Assembly: GCF_004118635.1 (NCBI RefSeq)
Contig: NZ_SDGU01000006.1
Location: forward strand, 1 to 63,811
Direction of reading: 5' to 3'
Source of the DNA: Chlorobaculum sp. 24CR
GTDB lineage: Bacteria; Bacteroidota; Chlorobiia; Chlorobiales; Chlorobiaceae
DNA: 63,811 nucleotides
Shown: positions 45,780-54,788 of the stretch, one piece after another
Layout: each line of letters opens with the position of its first letter
Position numbering within the stretch: the stretch's first letter is position 1
Program-made: the position numbers and the translations under genes
Notes under the pieces: generated by a model
Told to the model about the DNA's origin: nothing
The model's database searches: none
Seen by the model: the letters and a program-made list of their open reading frames with translations, nothing else

Positions 45780-47132
45780 GTGAAAAAAGTCACCTCTCTG
45801 TTTTTTGTCCTGCTGTTCACCATTCTTGCCGGATGCTCTCAGAAGTCTGGCAATGAGCCGAATGGCGGTGTTGCGGCGGTTGTCAACGGCGTGGAAATCA
45901 CCAAGCGCCAGGTAGAATACCTGTATCAGCGTTCCGCCAATCCGAACATGAACGCAGAGGAGTCCGCCAACCTGAAGAGGCGTATTCTTGCCGATCTGAT
46001 TCGTCTTGAGCTCCTTGCCGGCAAAGCCAAAGAGATGAAGCTCGACAACAACCCGGACTACAGCATGGCGCTCTATACCGCCCAGAAAAACGTGCTGGCA
46101 GGTTTGGCCGAAAAAAAGCTTGCGGGTAGTCAATCGCCGACATCTCCAGATCAGGCCGAATCCGTTGTTCAGAACGCCCCACAACTGTTTGCCGGACGAA
46201 AGCTTTACATATTTGAAGAAGTGGTCTTTCCCGGCGTCAACATGCCGCTTCTGGAATCGCTCGATGCCATGGCAAACAATGGAGCGCCGCTCAGCCGTCT
46301 GCTCGATGAATTGAAGGCGAAAAAGAAACCGTTCAACAAAACGCTCAAGGCGTTGACTTCCGAACAACTCCCCTCCCCCGTTCTCACGGTTTTAAACAAG
46401 CTGCAACCCAACACGCCCCAGGTTGTACGATCGGGAGACAAAATCTCTGTGATATTGGTATTGCATGACGCAATTCCAGCCCCCCTTGACGGCGTTCCGG
46501 CAAGAAAAGCGGCAGGGGCGATGATTGAAGCCAATCAGAGAAATCAGAGTCTGTCGAAAGCAATGCGTGAGATGCTCGACAACGCCAAAATCACCTACTA
46601 TGACGAGTATGCAAAAACAGCCGATGGCAACAGCAAGCTCTCGGCGCTTCCCGTGCCCGACACGGAGAAAGTGACCCGGAATCTCTATAAAAAAATAATC
46701 TTCGGCTCTGGCTTGTCCGCATCGTTCATTCTGGCGGTCATGATGCTAACCGCCTTCATGCGAACATTTTACAGCATGTTGTGGCTCCCGAAACTCTGGC
46801 CTGGATCGACAAGCTCTGCCGAACAGACAGCGAAATACGATATTCGGCATACCGCCACGCTCTCTCGCCAAATTTACCTTTTTGCCTTGATGTTGCTGAT
46901 AGCGGTGGTCATAATTTTCGAGCTTCTGCTGGTATGGGACAAGCTGGCCATACCGGTTTTACTGGCACACATCGCTGGCGGTATAATCGTGGGTGTTTTT
47001 GCCAGCCGGTTGCTGAATGCCGGTATTGCTCGCGCATGGTCAAGAAAAACATACATGTTCATCGCCTCTCTTCTCGCACTGTTGATCCTTGTTGACATAA
47101 TAGCAACCATCAAGTTAAGTGCTCTTATATAA
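45780..47132 (+). CDS. EpsD-like lipoprotein with SurA-type N-domain and C-terminal membrane helices
   Basis: A 450-residue protein starting at GTG. The signal peptide ends in the lipobox ILAGC (Cys19). Residues about 30-120 resemble the SurA/EpsD chaperone domain (AAVVNGVEITKRQVEYLYQR...ILADLIRLELLAGKA). EpsD-type peptidyl-prolyl isomerase-like proteins belong to extracellular polysaccharide loci that accompany PEP-CTERM proteins, which fits the neighbour upstream. Unusually, residues about 300-450 add four membrane helices, so the lipoprotein would also be an integral membrane protein. No isomerase active-site domain (rotamase) is obvious. Function is inference. Confidence 0.72.
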   Translation: MKKVTSLFFVLLFTILAGCSQKSGNEPNGGVAAVVNGVEITKRQVEYLYQRSANPNMNAEESANLKRRILADLIRLELLAGKAKEMKLDNNPDYSMALYTAQKNVLAGLAEKKLAGSQSPTSPDQAESVVQNAPQLFAGRKLYIFEEVVFPGVNMPLLESLDAMANNGAPLSRLLDELKAKKKPFNKTLKALTSEQLPSPVLTVLNKLQPNTPQVVRSGDKISVILVLHDAIPAPLDGVPARKAAGAMIEANQRNQSLSKAMREMLDNAKITYYDEYAKTADGNSKLSALPVPDTEKVTRNLYKKIIFGSGLSASFILAVMMLTAFMRTFYSMLWLPKLWPGSTSSAEQTAKYDIRHTATLSRQIYLFALMLLIAVVIIFELLLVWDKLAIPVLLAHIAGGIIVGVFASRLLNAGIARAWSRKTYMFIASLLALLILVDIIATIKLSALI

Positions 47133-47322
47133 AGGACAGAGCCGACGATGGTTCCATACAAATCGTTGAGGTGACTGCCTCGAAGTGACCGGATAGCGGC
47201 GCTTCTGGCATTCACCTCCCCGACATGGCCTGCAACGCTTCAGTCAGTTTATACGTATCCGGTTCGGGCGTCATGATCGAACACACTTGCCGTGCATGAA
47301 CTCCGACGGAACCTGACAAGCC

Positions 47323-47577
47323 TCACTCCTTGCTGCTGTAGGTCCTGATGCTCGCGATCGAATCGATGTCGTAATAGGTGTTGACCGAAAGCCCCTCGGA
47401 ATCTTCAGTCACCCGCAGAAACAGGTCGCTGATAAACAAAACGGCATCTTCGAACACTTTACCCTCGTTGATCTGAAGCTTGACCCCCTTTCGGATTTTT
47501 CTCGACATGGTGCCATGCAATGGAACCGATGCGTATTCGAGAACTTTTTCCCAAGTCTGTAATGCACTGCTCGCCAT
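47323..47577 (-). CDS. Small conserved-looking hypothetical protein
   Basis: An 84-residue protein (MASSALQTWEKVLEYASVPL...) predicted as mostly beta: INEGKVFEDAVLFISDLFLRVTED reads like a small PH- or PilZ-sized barrel. I do not recognise a family. The start is the ATG preceded by GGAGGTTTTT; another ATG four codons upstream is less well placed. Confidence 0.72.
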   Translation of the reverse strand: MASSALQTWEKVLEYASVPLHGTMSRKIRKGVKLQINEGKVFEDAVLFISDLFLRVTEDSEGLSVNTYYDIDSIASIRTYSSKE

Positions 47578-47762
47578 AAAAACCTCCATTATTTTCTACA
47601 TTTTTGCAAAATCAACCTATTATTTTAGGCTTAAGAATAAATTAAACTTATTTTTTTAACAATTATCAAGTTTTCACAACAACGAGGAATCCGTCAGTCC
47701 ACGATACAGGTAATGCCGCCAGATCAGGGCAGGGGTCCCTTCTTACCGGAGATAGTCAAATT

Positions 47763-48071
47763 ATGGATACCGCACTACGCCCGCTGGGCACCGTCATGGA
47801 ACTGGTCGAAGCGCTCGGCCATGAGGTTACGTACGCCTACGAAGATCTGATCTTCATCAACCACAACGACTTTCTGCTGCAATTCGACGCCGTCGATCCC
47901 AACACGCTCGACCTGTTTTTCAACACCGAGTGCGACGCCGCAGAAGCCGACAAAGTCGCCGGGCGCATGATTCCGGAAGGCATTCAAAAGGGATTGGTCA
48001 TCCACAGCAAAGGCACCTACACCATGACGGAGACCGAAGGCGACAACCTGCAAATCACCTTCAATCCCTGA
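47763..48071 (+). CDS. Small acidic hypothetical protein
   Basis: A 102-residue acidic protein (MDTALRPLGTVMELVEALGHEVTYAYEDLIFI...) with an alternating beta/alpha pattern and no membrane segment. Family unrecognised. GGAGA lies 14 bp upstream of the ATG. It is 68 bp upstream of tspO on the same strand, so cotranscription is possible. Confidence 0.72.
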   Translation: MDTALRPLGTVMELVEALGHEVTYAYEDLIFINHNDFLLQFDAVDPNTLDLFFNTECDAAEADKVAGRMIPEGIQKGLVIHSKGTYTMTETEGDNLQITFNP

Positions 48072-48139
48072 CGGTAACTTCAGGCGTCGGAACCATTAGC
48101 TGCTGCATTGCATTCTTCCGGAAAAAAGGAGAATGAGAC

Positions 48140-48535
48140 ATGCAAAGCTGGTATGACGGGCTCAACAAACCCAAACTGACGCCGCCCAACAAGGTGTTCT
48201 GGCCGGTATGGTCAATGCTTTATGTGCTCATTGCTGTAGCGCTGATCGTCTATTTCCGGACTCCGGTCAAACCCCATTCCACGACGGTGCTCGTCATTCT
48301 GGCGACGCACTTCCTGGCAGGATTTTCCTGGACTTCGATTTTTTTCGGGAAAAAGAAAATCCTTGCCGCCCTTTTCGATCTGCTCTTCATGGACGCGACG
48401 CTTGCCGTCATCATCTTCTTGTTTGCCAACACCAACCCTCTGGCGGCGGCGCTGCTCGCGCCTTACGCTCTCTGGAGCCTTCTGGCGACCTGGCTGAACT
48501 TTGGCATCTGGCGGCTCAATCCCGACAAGCGATGA
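48140..48535 (+). CDS. tspO: TspO/MBR family protein
   Basis: A 131-residue five-helix membrane protein. Conserved features are WYDGLNKPKLTPPNKVFWPVW (with Trp/Pro signature), FFGKKKILAALFDLLFMD and TWLNFGIWRLNP. TspO proteins bind porphyrins and tetrapyrrole intermediates and modulate photosynthesis genes in Rhodobacter, which is suggestive in a phototroph. The ribosome binding site is AAAGGAG. It is slightly shorter than most members (about 155 residues). Confidence 0.9.
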   Translation: MQSWYDGLNKPKLTPPNKVFWPVWSMLYVLIAVALIVYFRTPVKPHSTTVLVILATHFLAGFSWTSIFFGKKKILAALFDLLFMDATLAVIIFLFANTNPLAAALLAPYALWSLLATWLNFGIWRLNPDKR

Positions 48536-48625
48536 GACGATTGCCGCCCTATTGCCGGGAGCAGCCGAATCGCTACCTTACAAAAAACCGGCGGCAGCAG
48601 GCTCAATTTTCTGAACTCACAGACC

Positions 48626-49069
48626 ATGAAATACTCGGAAGCAAAACAAGGGAGAGTGTTCGTCATCAGGCTTGAGGATGGCGACATCTTTCACGAACAG
48701 ATCGAACGATTTGCGAAGGAAAAAGGAATCGAGCGAGCCTGGCTGAACGTGGTCGGCGGAGCCGACAAGGAGAGCCGACTGGTCGTCGGGCCGGAAGAGA
48801 GCCGGGCGTTCCCGGTCAATCCGATGGTGCACGAACTGTACGACGCGCATGAAATCGTCGGCGCGGGCACCCTGTTCCCCGACGACACCGGCGCGCCGGT
48901 CGTGCACCTGCACATGGCCTGCGGTCGCGAAGAGAACACCGTCACCGGCTGCGTCCGCAACGGCGTCAAAGTCTGGCACGTCATGGAGGTCATACTGGTA
49001 GAGCTTCTCGGCTCGGAAGCCCGCAGAATGCCCGACAAGGCCACCGGGTTCAAGTTGCTGGTACCGTGA
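48626..49069 (+). CDS. PPC/DUF296-domain protein
   Basis: A 147-residue single PPC domain (plants and prokaryotes conserved). Features: RVFVIRLEDGDIFHEQIERFA at the N-terminus, ARLNVVGG-like AWLNVVGGADKE, and the metal-type VVHLHMACGRE with conserved histidines. Bacterial members are often called DNA-binding by homology to plant AT-hook proteins, but the domain itself is of unknown function. It lies downstream of tspO on the same strand. Confidence 0.88.
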   Translation: MKYSEAKQGRVFVIRLEDGDIFHEQIERFAKEKGIERAWLNVVGGADKESRLVVGPEESRAFPVNPMVHELYDAHEIVGAGTLFPDDTGAPVVHLHMACGREENTVTGCVRNGVKVWHVMEVILVELLGSEARRMPDKATGFKLLVP

Positions 49070-49135
49070 GAGGGAAAGTTATGAATTATGAATGCTGAAT
49101 TATGAATTGAAGAAAAATTCAATTCTTCTCCTATT

Positions 49136-49170
49136 CGACCTATAAGTCCTATAAGACCTATAGGACTTAT
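49136..49170. repeat. TATAGGACTTAT-type palindromic repeat, copy 2
   Basis: ATAAGTCCT (49142-49150) pairs with AGGACTTAT (49162-49170), and GACCTATA occurs twice as a direct repeat. It is homologous in words and layout to 12145-12185, and both are preceded by an AATTGAA-rich spacer. Confidence 0.72.
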
Positions 49171-49188
49171 AAAATTGCCCCCCCACAC

Positions 49189-50292
49189 TCACGCAAACGG
49201 ATTCCCCCCGCACTCCATGCCCAGCGAGCTGGCTACCGCCGCCTGCGTGATTTTGCCGTTCCAAACGTTCAGGCCGCCCGCGAGGCCGGGCATCACCACC
49301 ATCGCGCTCTCCAGCCCCAGATCGGCGAGCCGCCGGACGTAGGGCAGCGTTACGCCCGTCAGCGCCTCGGTGGCGGTGGCGGGATAGGCGGCGGGCATGT
49401 TGGTCACGCAATAATGCACGACACCGGCGTCGATAAAGACCGGATCGAGATGCGAGGTCGGGCGCGAGGTTTCGACGCAGCCGCCCTGGTCGATGGCGAT
49501 ATCGACGATCACCGCCCCCGGCTTCATCGACTGCACCATGCCGCGCGTGACCAGCTTCGGCGCACTCGCGCCGGGGAGCAGCACCGCGCCGACGAGAAGG
49601 TCAGTTCCCGGCAGCAGCTCTTCGAGGTGCTGCTCGTTCGAGTAGATCGTGTGCACCTCCGCCGGAAGCAGCGCCTCCAGCTCGCGCATCCGCTCGTGGT
49701 CGGTCTCCATCACCGTCACCTCCGCGCCGAGACCCGCGGCGATCCGCGCGGCGCTCATCCCGGCAACGCCTCCGCCAAGCACGAGCACCCTGCCCGGCAG
49801 CACGCCCGGTACGCCACAGAGCAACTTGCCCTCGCCGCCGTTATGCTTCGAGAGGTAGTAAGCGCCCATGAGCACGCTCATCTTTCCGGCGACCTCGCTC
49901 ATCGGCGCGAGCAGCGGCAAGCGCCCGCCGACCTCGACCGTTTCGTAACCGATGGCCGTAACGCCCGATTCCAAAAGCGCTTGCGCGAGACCCGGCACAC
50001 CGGCAAGATGCAGATAGGTGAACAGAATCATCTCTTTCCGGAAAAAAGCGTACTCCTCGGCGAGCGGCTCCTTGACCTTGACCACCAGCTCGCACCTCCA
50101 CGCCTCCGCCGCCGAATCGGCGAGCACCGCCCCGGCCAGCCGGTACTTCTCGTCGCCGAAACCGCTCGACTCGCCCGCCCCACGCTCGACAACCACTCGA
50201 TGCCCCGCGCCGACAAGCTGCCTCACCCCCGCCGGAGTACAGGCCACCCTGGTCTCGCGGGTCTTGATTTCCCTCGGAATTCCTATATTCAT
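49189..50292 (-). CDS. ald: Alanine dehydrogenase
   Basis: A 367-residue NAD-dependent alanine dehydrogenase (pyruvate + ammonia + NADH to alanine). N-terminal [20 protein letters not shown], substrate residues in [12 protein letters not shown] and MSEVAGKM, and the NAD loop [14 protein letters not shown] are all intact. The start is the ATG at 50290-50292, which matches the family; the open frame runs 56 codons further upstream without homology. It is monocistronic. Confidence 0.94.
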   Translation of the reverse strand: MNIGIPREIKTRETRVACTPAGVRQLVGAGHRVVVERGAGESSGFGDEKYRLAGAVLADSAAEAWRCELVVKVKEPLAEEYAFFRKEMILFTYLHLAGVPGLAQALLESGVTAIGYETVEVGGRLPLLAPMSEVAGKMSVLMGAYYLSKHNGGEGKLLCGVPGVLPGRVLVLGGGVAGMSAARIAAGLGAEVTVMETDHERMRELEALLPAEVHTIYSNEQHLEELLPGTDLLVGAVLLPGASAPKLVTRGMVQSMKPGAVIVDIAIDQGGCVETSRPTSHLDPVFIDAGVVHYCVTNMPAAYPATATEALTGVTLPYVRRLADLGLESAMVVMPGLAGGLNVWNGKITQAAVASSLGMECGGNPFA

Positions 50293-50432
50293 GGCAGAAA
50301 AATGATTAGGATTATCCGCCGCTTCGTGGCGCCAAAAGTCCAATGATCCCGACAAGTCACGACGGAACCATACGTTCTCAAGAAGTCCACTTTTCAATGT
50401 AACGTTTCGGCAAACTCTCCGGAACAGCCTGA

Positions 50433-50714
50433 ATGATGAATATTCCGCAAGAACCCGCATACTGGCTCCTGTCGGCGGGCTGCCTCTCTGTCGCCTCGCT
50501 GCCCGCCCTGATGCGCAAAATCACCAAAGCGCGAGCCGTCGCCATCGCGGCGCTCTGGCTCGCCCTCTGCGCCGCCACCATCTGGCAGTCCAGCCTCTTG
50601 CCGGGCTTGGCGACAACGCTGATCTCTGCTGTCTGGGGGGTGATTCTGCTGGCCGCGTCGCTCATCTTTTCGGGCATCCGCTCGATGCCGAACCAGCGCT
50701 TCGAAGAGCGCTGA
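50433..50714 (+). CDS. Small membrane protein of unknown function
   Basis: A 93-residue protein with three hydrophobic helices (about residues 10-26, 35-53 and 57-80) and a basic C-terminus. No family recognised. Its 3' end lies 15 bp from the convergent peptidase gene. Coding is supported by membrane-protein-like composition and a start near the promoter region divergent from ald. Confidence 0.62.
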   Translation: MMNIPQEPAYWLLSAGCLSVASLPALMRKITKARAVAIAALWLALCAATIWQSSLLPGLATTLISAVWGVILLAASLIFSGIRSMPNQRFEER

Positions 50715-50729
50715 CGCTGGCGAGCGGCC

Positions 50730-51479
50730 TCAGCTTTTGCTCGAAAACCACGCAGGCACGAAGCGCCACGCATGTTTCATCTCGCGATCATGAACGGCGT
50801 AATCGGGATCGTACCGCTCGACCGTTTCCCAGTAGCGGGCGGAGTGATTCATGTGCAGCGTGTGGCACAGCTCGTGAATCATGATGTAGCGCACCAGCAG
50901 CGGCGGCAGAAAAATCAGCTTCAGATTGAGATTGATGTTGCCCCGCGACGAGCAACTCCCCCACCGGCTTTTCTGCTTTTTGACCGAAACTCCCGCAATT
51001 TTGAACCCATTGATCGCGGCAAGCCTCGTGAGTTGGGAACCGAGTTTCAGCTTCGCGCGATGCTTCAGCCACTGTTCAAGCGCCTCGAAGCACCACGCCC
51101 GGTTGTCCACCCCGCCGGAAAGATCGAGCACATTGCCATCGAGTTCCCTGATGAAAATGCCCGGACGAAGCGGGTCGTACCGGTACTCGACCCGCCACGA
51201 CTCGCCGATCCCGGCCAGCTCGATCAGCTCCGGCAGCGCCGTTTCGGCCTGCGCGGTTTCGGCAGGCCGATGCTTGTCGAAGTTGCCCTGCACCTTCGTA
51301 ATCCACTCCATCTTGCTCTCGACCAGCGCGGACACCCGCTTCGGGTCGAACCCGACCGGCACGACCACCGTCAGCCCCTCCTCCGGCGACATTTTCAAAC
51401 GGGCATACCGCGCCCGGCGACTGACCTTGACGGTGTAGGCAATGCCGGATGAATTGCCTCGGAAGGATAGAGCGGACAT
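50730..51479 (-). CDS. YgjP/SprT-like M48-type metallopeptidase domain protein
   Basis: A 249-residue protein of the YgjP group (DUF45). The N-terminal beta region (YTVKVSRRARYARLKMSPEEGL) is typical. The zinc peptidase signature HELCH lies in IMIHELCHTLHMNHS with the downstream Trp-rich WETVERYDPDY, and KKQKSRWGSCSSRGNINLN precedes it. Members are found near restriction and repair genes, but the proteolytic function is not proven. It is convergent with the small membrane gene. Confidence 0.88.
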   Translation of the reverse strand: MSALSFRGNSSGIAYTVKVSRRARYARLKMSPEEGLTVVVPVGFDPKRVSALVESKMEWITKVQGNFDKHRPAETAQAETALPELIELAGIGESWRVEYRYDPLRPGIFIRELDGNVLDLSGGVDNRAWCFEALEQWLKHRAKLKLGSQLTRLAAINGFKIAGVSVKKQKSRWGSCSSRGNINLNLKLIFLPPLLVRYIMIHELCHTLHMNHSARYWETVERYDPDYAVHDREMKHAWRFVPAWFSSKS

Positions 51480-51662
51480 GCTGGGTCGGGATGCGATGAA
51501 TGTTGCCGAAATGCTCCCGAAGTATAGCCAGCGAGTGCAGATAAAAAAAGCGGATACCCCCTTTTCGGCGCTCCGCCTGCGCCTGTCGGGCAGGGAAAAG
51601 ACCGGGAATCCTGCATTGCGCAGGAAAAGGATGAAGCGGGGATATCCGGGAAACAGGAAAAA

Positions 51663-52799
51663 TCAGGCGAGCGCCTGGCGAAGATCGGCGACCAGATCGT
51701 CCGGGTCTTCGATGCCGACCGAGAGGCGAATGACCGAATCGGTGATGCCCGCCGCCAGCCGGTGCTCGCTCGACATCGAAGCGTGGCTCATCGTCGGCGG
51801 ATGCTCGATGAGCGACTCGACGCCACCGAGGCTTTCGGCCAGCGCGAAAATCCGCGTGCCGCGCAGCACCCGCTCGACCTCCGCCTGCCCGCCCGCCAGC
51901 TCGAACGACACCATGCCGCCAAAGCCGCGCTGCTGGCGCTTGGCCAGCTCATGCTGCGGATGGCTTTCGAGGCCGGGATAGAAGACGCGCCTGACGCGAG
52001 GATGGCCGTCGAGAAACTCCGCGACGATCCGCGCGTTGCGCTCGTGCTCCTTCATGCGCGGCACCAGCGTCTTGATGCCGCGCAGCACCAGCCAGCAATC
52101 GAAGGGCTGGGCGCAAGTGCCGAGCGTGTTGACCAGAAACTTGAGCTTCTCGTCGAGATCGGGATGGTTGGAGAGAATCGCGCCGCCCACCACGTCGGAA
52201 TGGCCATTGAGATATTTGGTGGTCGAGTGCACGACGATGTCCGCGCCGAGTTTGAACGGCTGCTGCAAATAGGGCGACAGAAAGGTGTTGTCCACGATCG
52301 ACAGCAATCCCCGCTCTTTTGCGAAGGCGGTGACGGCGGCAATATCGACGAGGTTCAGGAGCGGATTGGAGGGCGTTTCGATCCAGATCGCGCGGATCTT
52401 TTCGTTGAGATGCGCCTCGACGACGCCGATGTCGCGAAGATTGACAAAATGGACGCGGAGACTGAAATGTTCGGCGAAGGTGCGGAGCAATCTCGCCGTG
52501 CCGCCGTAGCAGTCGTCAGTGCAGACGATCTCGTCGCCGGCGGCGAACAGATGCATCACGGTGGCAATCGCCGCCATGCCGGTGGTCACGGCGACCGCGC
52601 ACGAGCACCCTTCGAGCGCGGCGAGGCTGTCTTCGAGCGCCTTGCGGGTCGGGTTGCCGCTGCGGGTGTAATCGAATCCGCGAGTCTTGCCGATGTCCTT
52701 GAAAACAAAGGTCGAACTCTGATAGATCGGCGTCATGATCGCGCCGTAAGCCTTGTCCGGAGCCACTCCGGCGTGGATGGTGTCGGTCTGAAAACTCAT
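51663..52799 (-). CDS. Cystathionine gamma-synthase/lyase-family PLP enzyme
   Basis: A 378-residue Cys/Met metabolism PLP enzyme. Signatures: MTPIYQSSTFVF, DYTRSGNPTRKALE, IVDNTFLSPYLQQP and the PLP lysine in [18 protein letters not shown]. The sequence is closest in feel to MetB-type gamma-synthases or lyases, but synthase and lyase activity cannot be separated reliably by eye. A second paralogue lies at 56845-57987 beside cysK. Start: ATG after CAGGAAAAAAATCCCCTTTT. Confidence 0.9.
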   Translation of the reverse strand: MSFQTDTIHAGVAPDKAYGAIMTPIYQSSTFVFKDIGKTRGFDYTRSGNPTRKALEDSLAALEGCSCAVAVTTGMAAIATVMHLFAAGDEIVCTDDCYGGTARLLRTFAEHFSLRVHFVNLRDIGVVEAHLNEKIRAIWIETPSNPLLNLVDIAAVTAFAKERGLLSIVDNTFLSPYLQQPFKLGADIVVHSTTKYLNGHSDVVGGAILSNHPDLDEKLKFLVNTLGTCAQPFDCWLVLRGIKTLVPRMKEHERNARIVAEFLDGHPRVRRVFYPGLESHPQHELAKRQQRGFGGMVSFELAGGQAEVERVLRGTRIFALAESLGGVESLIEHPPTMSHASMSSEHRLAAGITDSVIRLSVGIEDPDDLVADLRQALA

Positions 52800-52974
52800 A
52801 AAAGGGGATTTTTTTCCTGATGATTATCGATCGCGTCCCGCCGCCGTGCAATTCTGACGACAACGGCGAGCATTTGGAAATCTAATTAACGATTGTTAAT
52901 TTCAAAACAGAAAACACGGCATTTGACGCTCATCGTTCAGAGGCTGCTCCGTGAAACCCATACTTTCGATACCC

Positions 52975-53433
52975 ATGTCACCACATCCGGCGAGCAACGG
53001 CATTCCGATGCCCATCGTCACGCTCAACCGGAGCGTGCTCCTCACCGGCATTACGCTCGGTTACATCTTCCAGCAGCCGCTCGTCACCACCGTGCTGTTT
53101 CTCGTCGTGCTCCCGGCGGTGCTCTGGGGCCAGAAAGCGAGCCTCATTTACCTGGCCGGATCGCGCCTGTTCGCAAAGCTGAACCGGAACGCGGAGACCG
53201 AAAGCCCGCTCCTGATGCGCTTCAACAACTCGATAGCCGTCATCATGCTCGGCGCGGCGCAGCTCGCGTTTCTCCTCGACGCAACGCTCGCCGGCTGGAT
53301 CATCTCCGGCATGGTAGCCCTCGCCGCGCTGGTAGCGCTCTGCGGCTTCTGCTTCGGCTGCTACCTCTACTTCCAGTTCAACATGCAGCGGTACAAAATG
53401 TTTGGGAAAAAAGCCGCCAGCGCGGAGGCGTAG
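52975..53433 (+). CDS. DUF4395-like membrane protein
   Basis: A 152-residue protein with about four membrane helices, two before and two after the amphipathic segment LFAKLNRNAETESPLLMRFNNS. The pattern LNRSVLLTGI...FGCYLYFQF with C-x4-C matches DUF4395. Function unknown. A GTG eight codons upstream (52951) is an alternative start. Confidence 0.78.
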   Translation: MSPHPASNGIPMPIVTLNRSVLLTGITLGYIFQQPLVTTVLFLVVLPAVLWGQKASLIYLAGSRLFAKLNRNAETESPLLMRFNNSIAVIMLGAAQLAFLLDATLAGWIISGMVALAALVALCGFCFGCYLYFQFNMQRYKMFGKKAASAEA

Positions 53434-53464
53434 CAGGTCGAGCATTGAGCGATGAAAAGAAATG

Positions 53465-53610
53465 TAGTGTCAAGTCAATACCAAACAGTCTTGTACATTC
53501 CGCGTCATTGCGAGCCGCGAAGCGGCGCGGCAATCTATACGGATTCAGCGCGATAGCGAAAAGGCATGGATCGCCACGTCCCGACAAGTCGTGACTCGCG
53601 ATGACGAATC
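53465..53610 (+). repeat. REP-like dispersed repeat, copy 2 (paired, BIME-like)
   Basis: The first half matches the reverse complement of positions 1-95. The second half is an imperfect reversed copy of the first: GTCATTGCGAG (near 53505) pairs with CTCGCGATGAC (near 53595), and CGGCAATCTAT with ATGGATCGCCACG. It thus forms a large imperfect hairpin. It is non-coding. Confidence 0.75.
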
Positions 53611-53666
53611 TCGGTCATTTTTCTATTGAAATATCAGTAGTCTGATCTGGCAGCGGATCATCGAGA

Positions 53667-53698
53667 GAAAACCGGCAGAAAAAGCCGGTTTTCTTTTA
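53667..53698 (+). terminator. Rho-independent terminator
   Basis: GAAAACCGGC (53667-53676) pairs with GCCGGTTTTC (53684-53693), followed by TTTT. It lies downstream of the DUF4395 gene and the REP element, and may mark the left edge of the low-GC island. Confidence 0.82.
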
Positions 53699-53838
53699 TT
53701 CGAGATGGAGGGCTGTAAGGCAAGATAAGCAACGAACCGATAATCAACTATCCCACAGCAAGCTGCAGAGTATGCATTCATCTTTTATCGAAACTTTCAC
53801 AAAACAAGCTTCGGGGAATTAGATCCTTAGAGATTAAA

Positions 53839-54459
53839 TCATTGTTTATCATTAGATGCTGATTGAGAAGATGTATCCTGTTGATTCGTCTGGCCAGAAC
53901 TCGATGACGTATCGGCTGGCTTTGGCTGAAGAGCAGCCACGCCATTAAAGCTTTTCTTTGCTGTAGCTGAAGTATCGAGTTTACTGATGCCATTAAAACT
54001 ATCACCGACAATCACCCTATTTGACTTTTGTTGACTCATTTTAGCCTCCTGTTTATTGAATGAATTTATCGCAATTGACACACCAACCGATGAAACAAAA
54101 AAAACACCAAGCGCAAAAGAACAAACAATAACTTTATCAAGCATTGAAAGAATAAAATTTTCTTTTTCTTTTCCAGAAATAACTTTCTCTATATGAGAAG
54201 CATTAACAACAAACACAGCCAGAACAGAAACTGACGCAACCCCAAGAAAAATAATAGCAAGTATATAAAACGCCAATGAGTAAAAACCAGGGATACCAAA
54301 AGCTGTAAACAAACTAAGAAGAAGACCTATTCCGCTGGATGACAAAACAAGAATACTCTTGTCATACTCTAATTTTGCATTAAACCATGCATTAACGCAT
54401 GCAGAATAAAATTCGATTTCTTTTTGTTCATTAATATCCTGCAATTTATCATCACTCAC
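53839..54459 (-). CDS. Membrane protein with polar Ser/Gln-rich tail, unknown function
   Basis: A 206-residue, low-GC gene. N-terminal segment (residues 1-35) is charged, then come three membrane helices (about 36-56, 62-85 and 108-130), then a 70-residue disordered tail rich in Ser, Thr, Gln and Asn that includes the repeated SFNG motif (DSFNGIS, KSFNGVA). The start is GTG at 54459, preceded by AAGGAGGCTTGATA. Base composition is unlike the neighbouring core genes, consistent with recent acquisition. The helices-plus-cytoplasmic domain layout resembles SLATT-like proteins, but I cannot confirm that. Confidence 0.72.
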   Translation of the reverse strand: MSDDKLQDINEQKEIEFYSACVNAWFNAKLEYDKSILVLSSSGIGLLLSLFTAFGIPGFYSLAFYILAIIFLGVASVSVLAVFVVNASHIEKVISGKEKENFILSMLDKVIVCSFALGVFFVSSVGVSIAINSFNKQEAKMSQQKSNRVIVGDSFNGISKLDTSATAKKSFNGVAALQPKPADTSSSSGQTNQQDTSSQSASNDKQ

Positions 54460-54788
54460 TATCAAGCCTCCTTATCATAATAATCATCGATTTGTGCGTA
54501 TGCATCCTGTAGCACAGAAACACACCCACGAACAGCAAAGGGAAACACTCAAAATATTACTGTCTAAATTGTACAAAATATTCCTGACATTTTACAAGCA
54601 TCAGACAAAATCAACCCGCCTTCAAATCCCTCAACAGTCTATCAAACGCCACCTTAGTTCAAATCACGATCCTTTCACCGGATGAAGAGTCACCGATATG
54701 CCGGTGACGTTGCCCATAACTGCTTCATCCAACTTTACGGAGAAGATACCGAAACTGTGCGCGTTCGGCAAAGAGCGCAAGCGATGAT
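54460..54788. other. AT-rich spacer in the accessory island
   Basis: About 330 bp with no credible gene. On the minus strand a short open tail ending VAFDRLLRDLKAG (stop near 54619) looks like the end of a decayed gene, but it is too short to classify. Confidence 0.45.
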
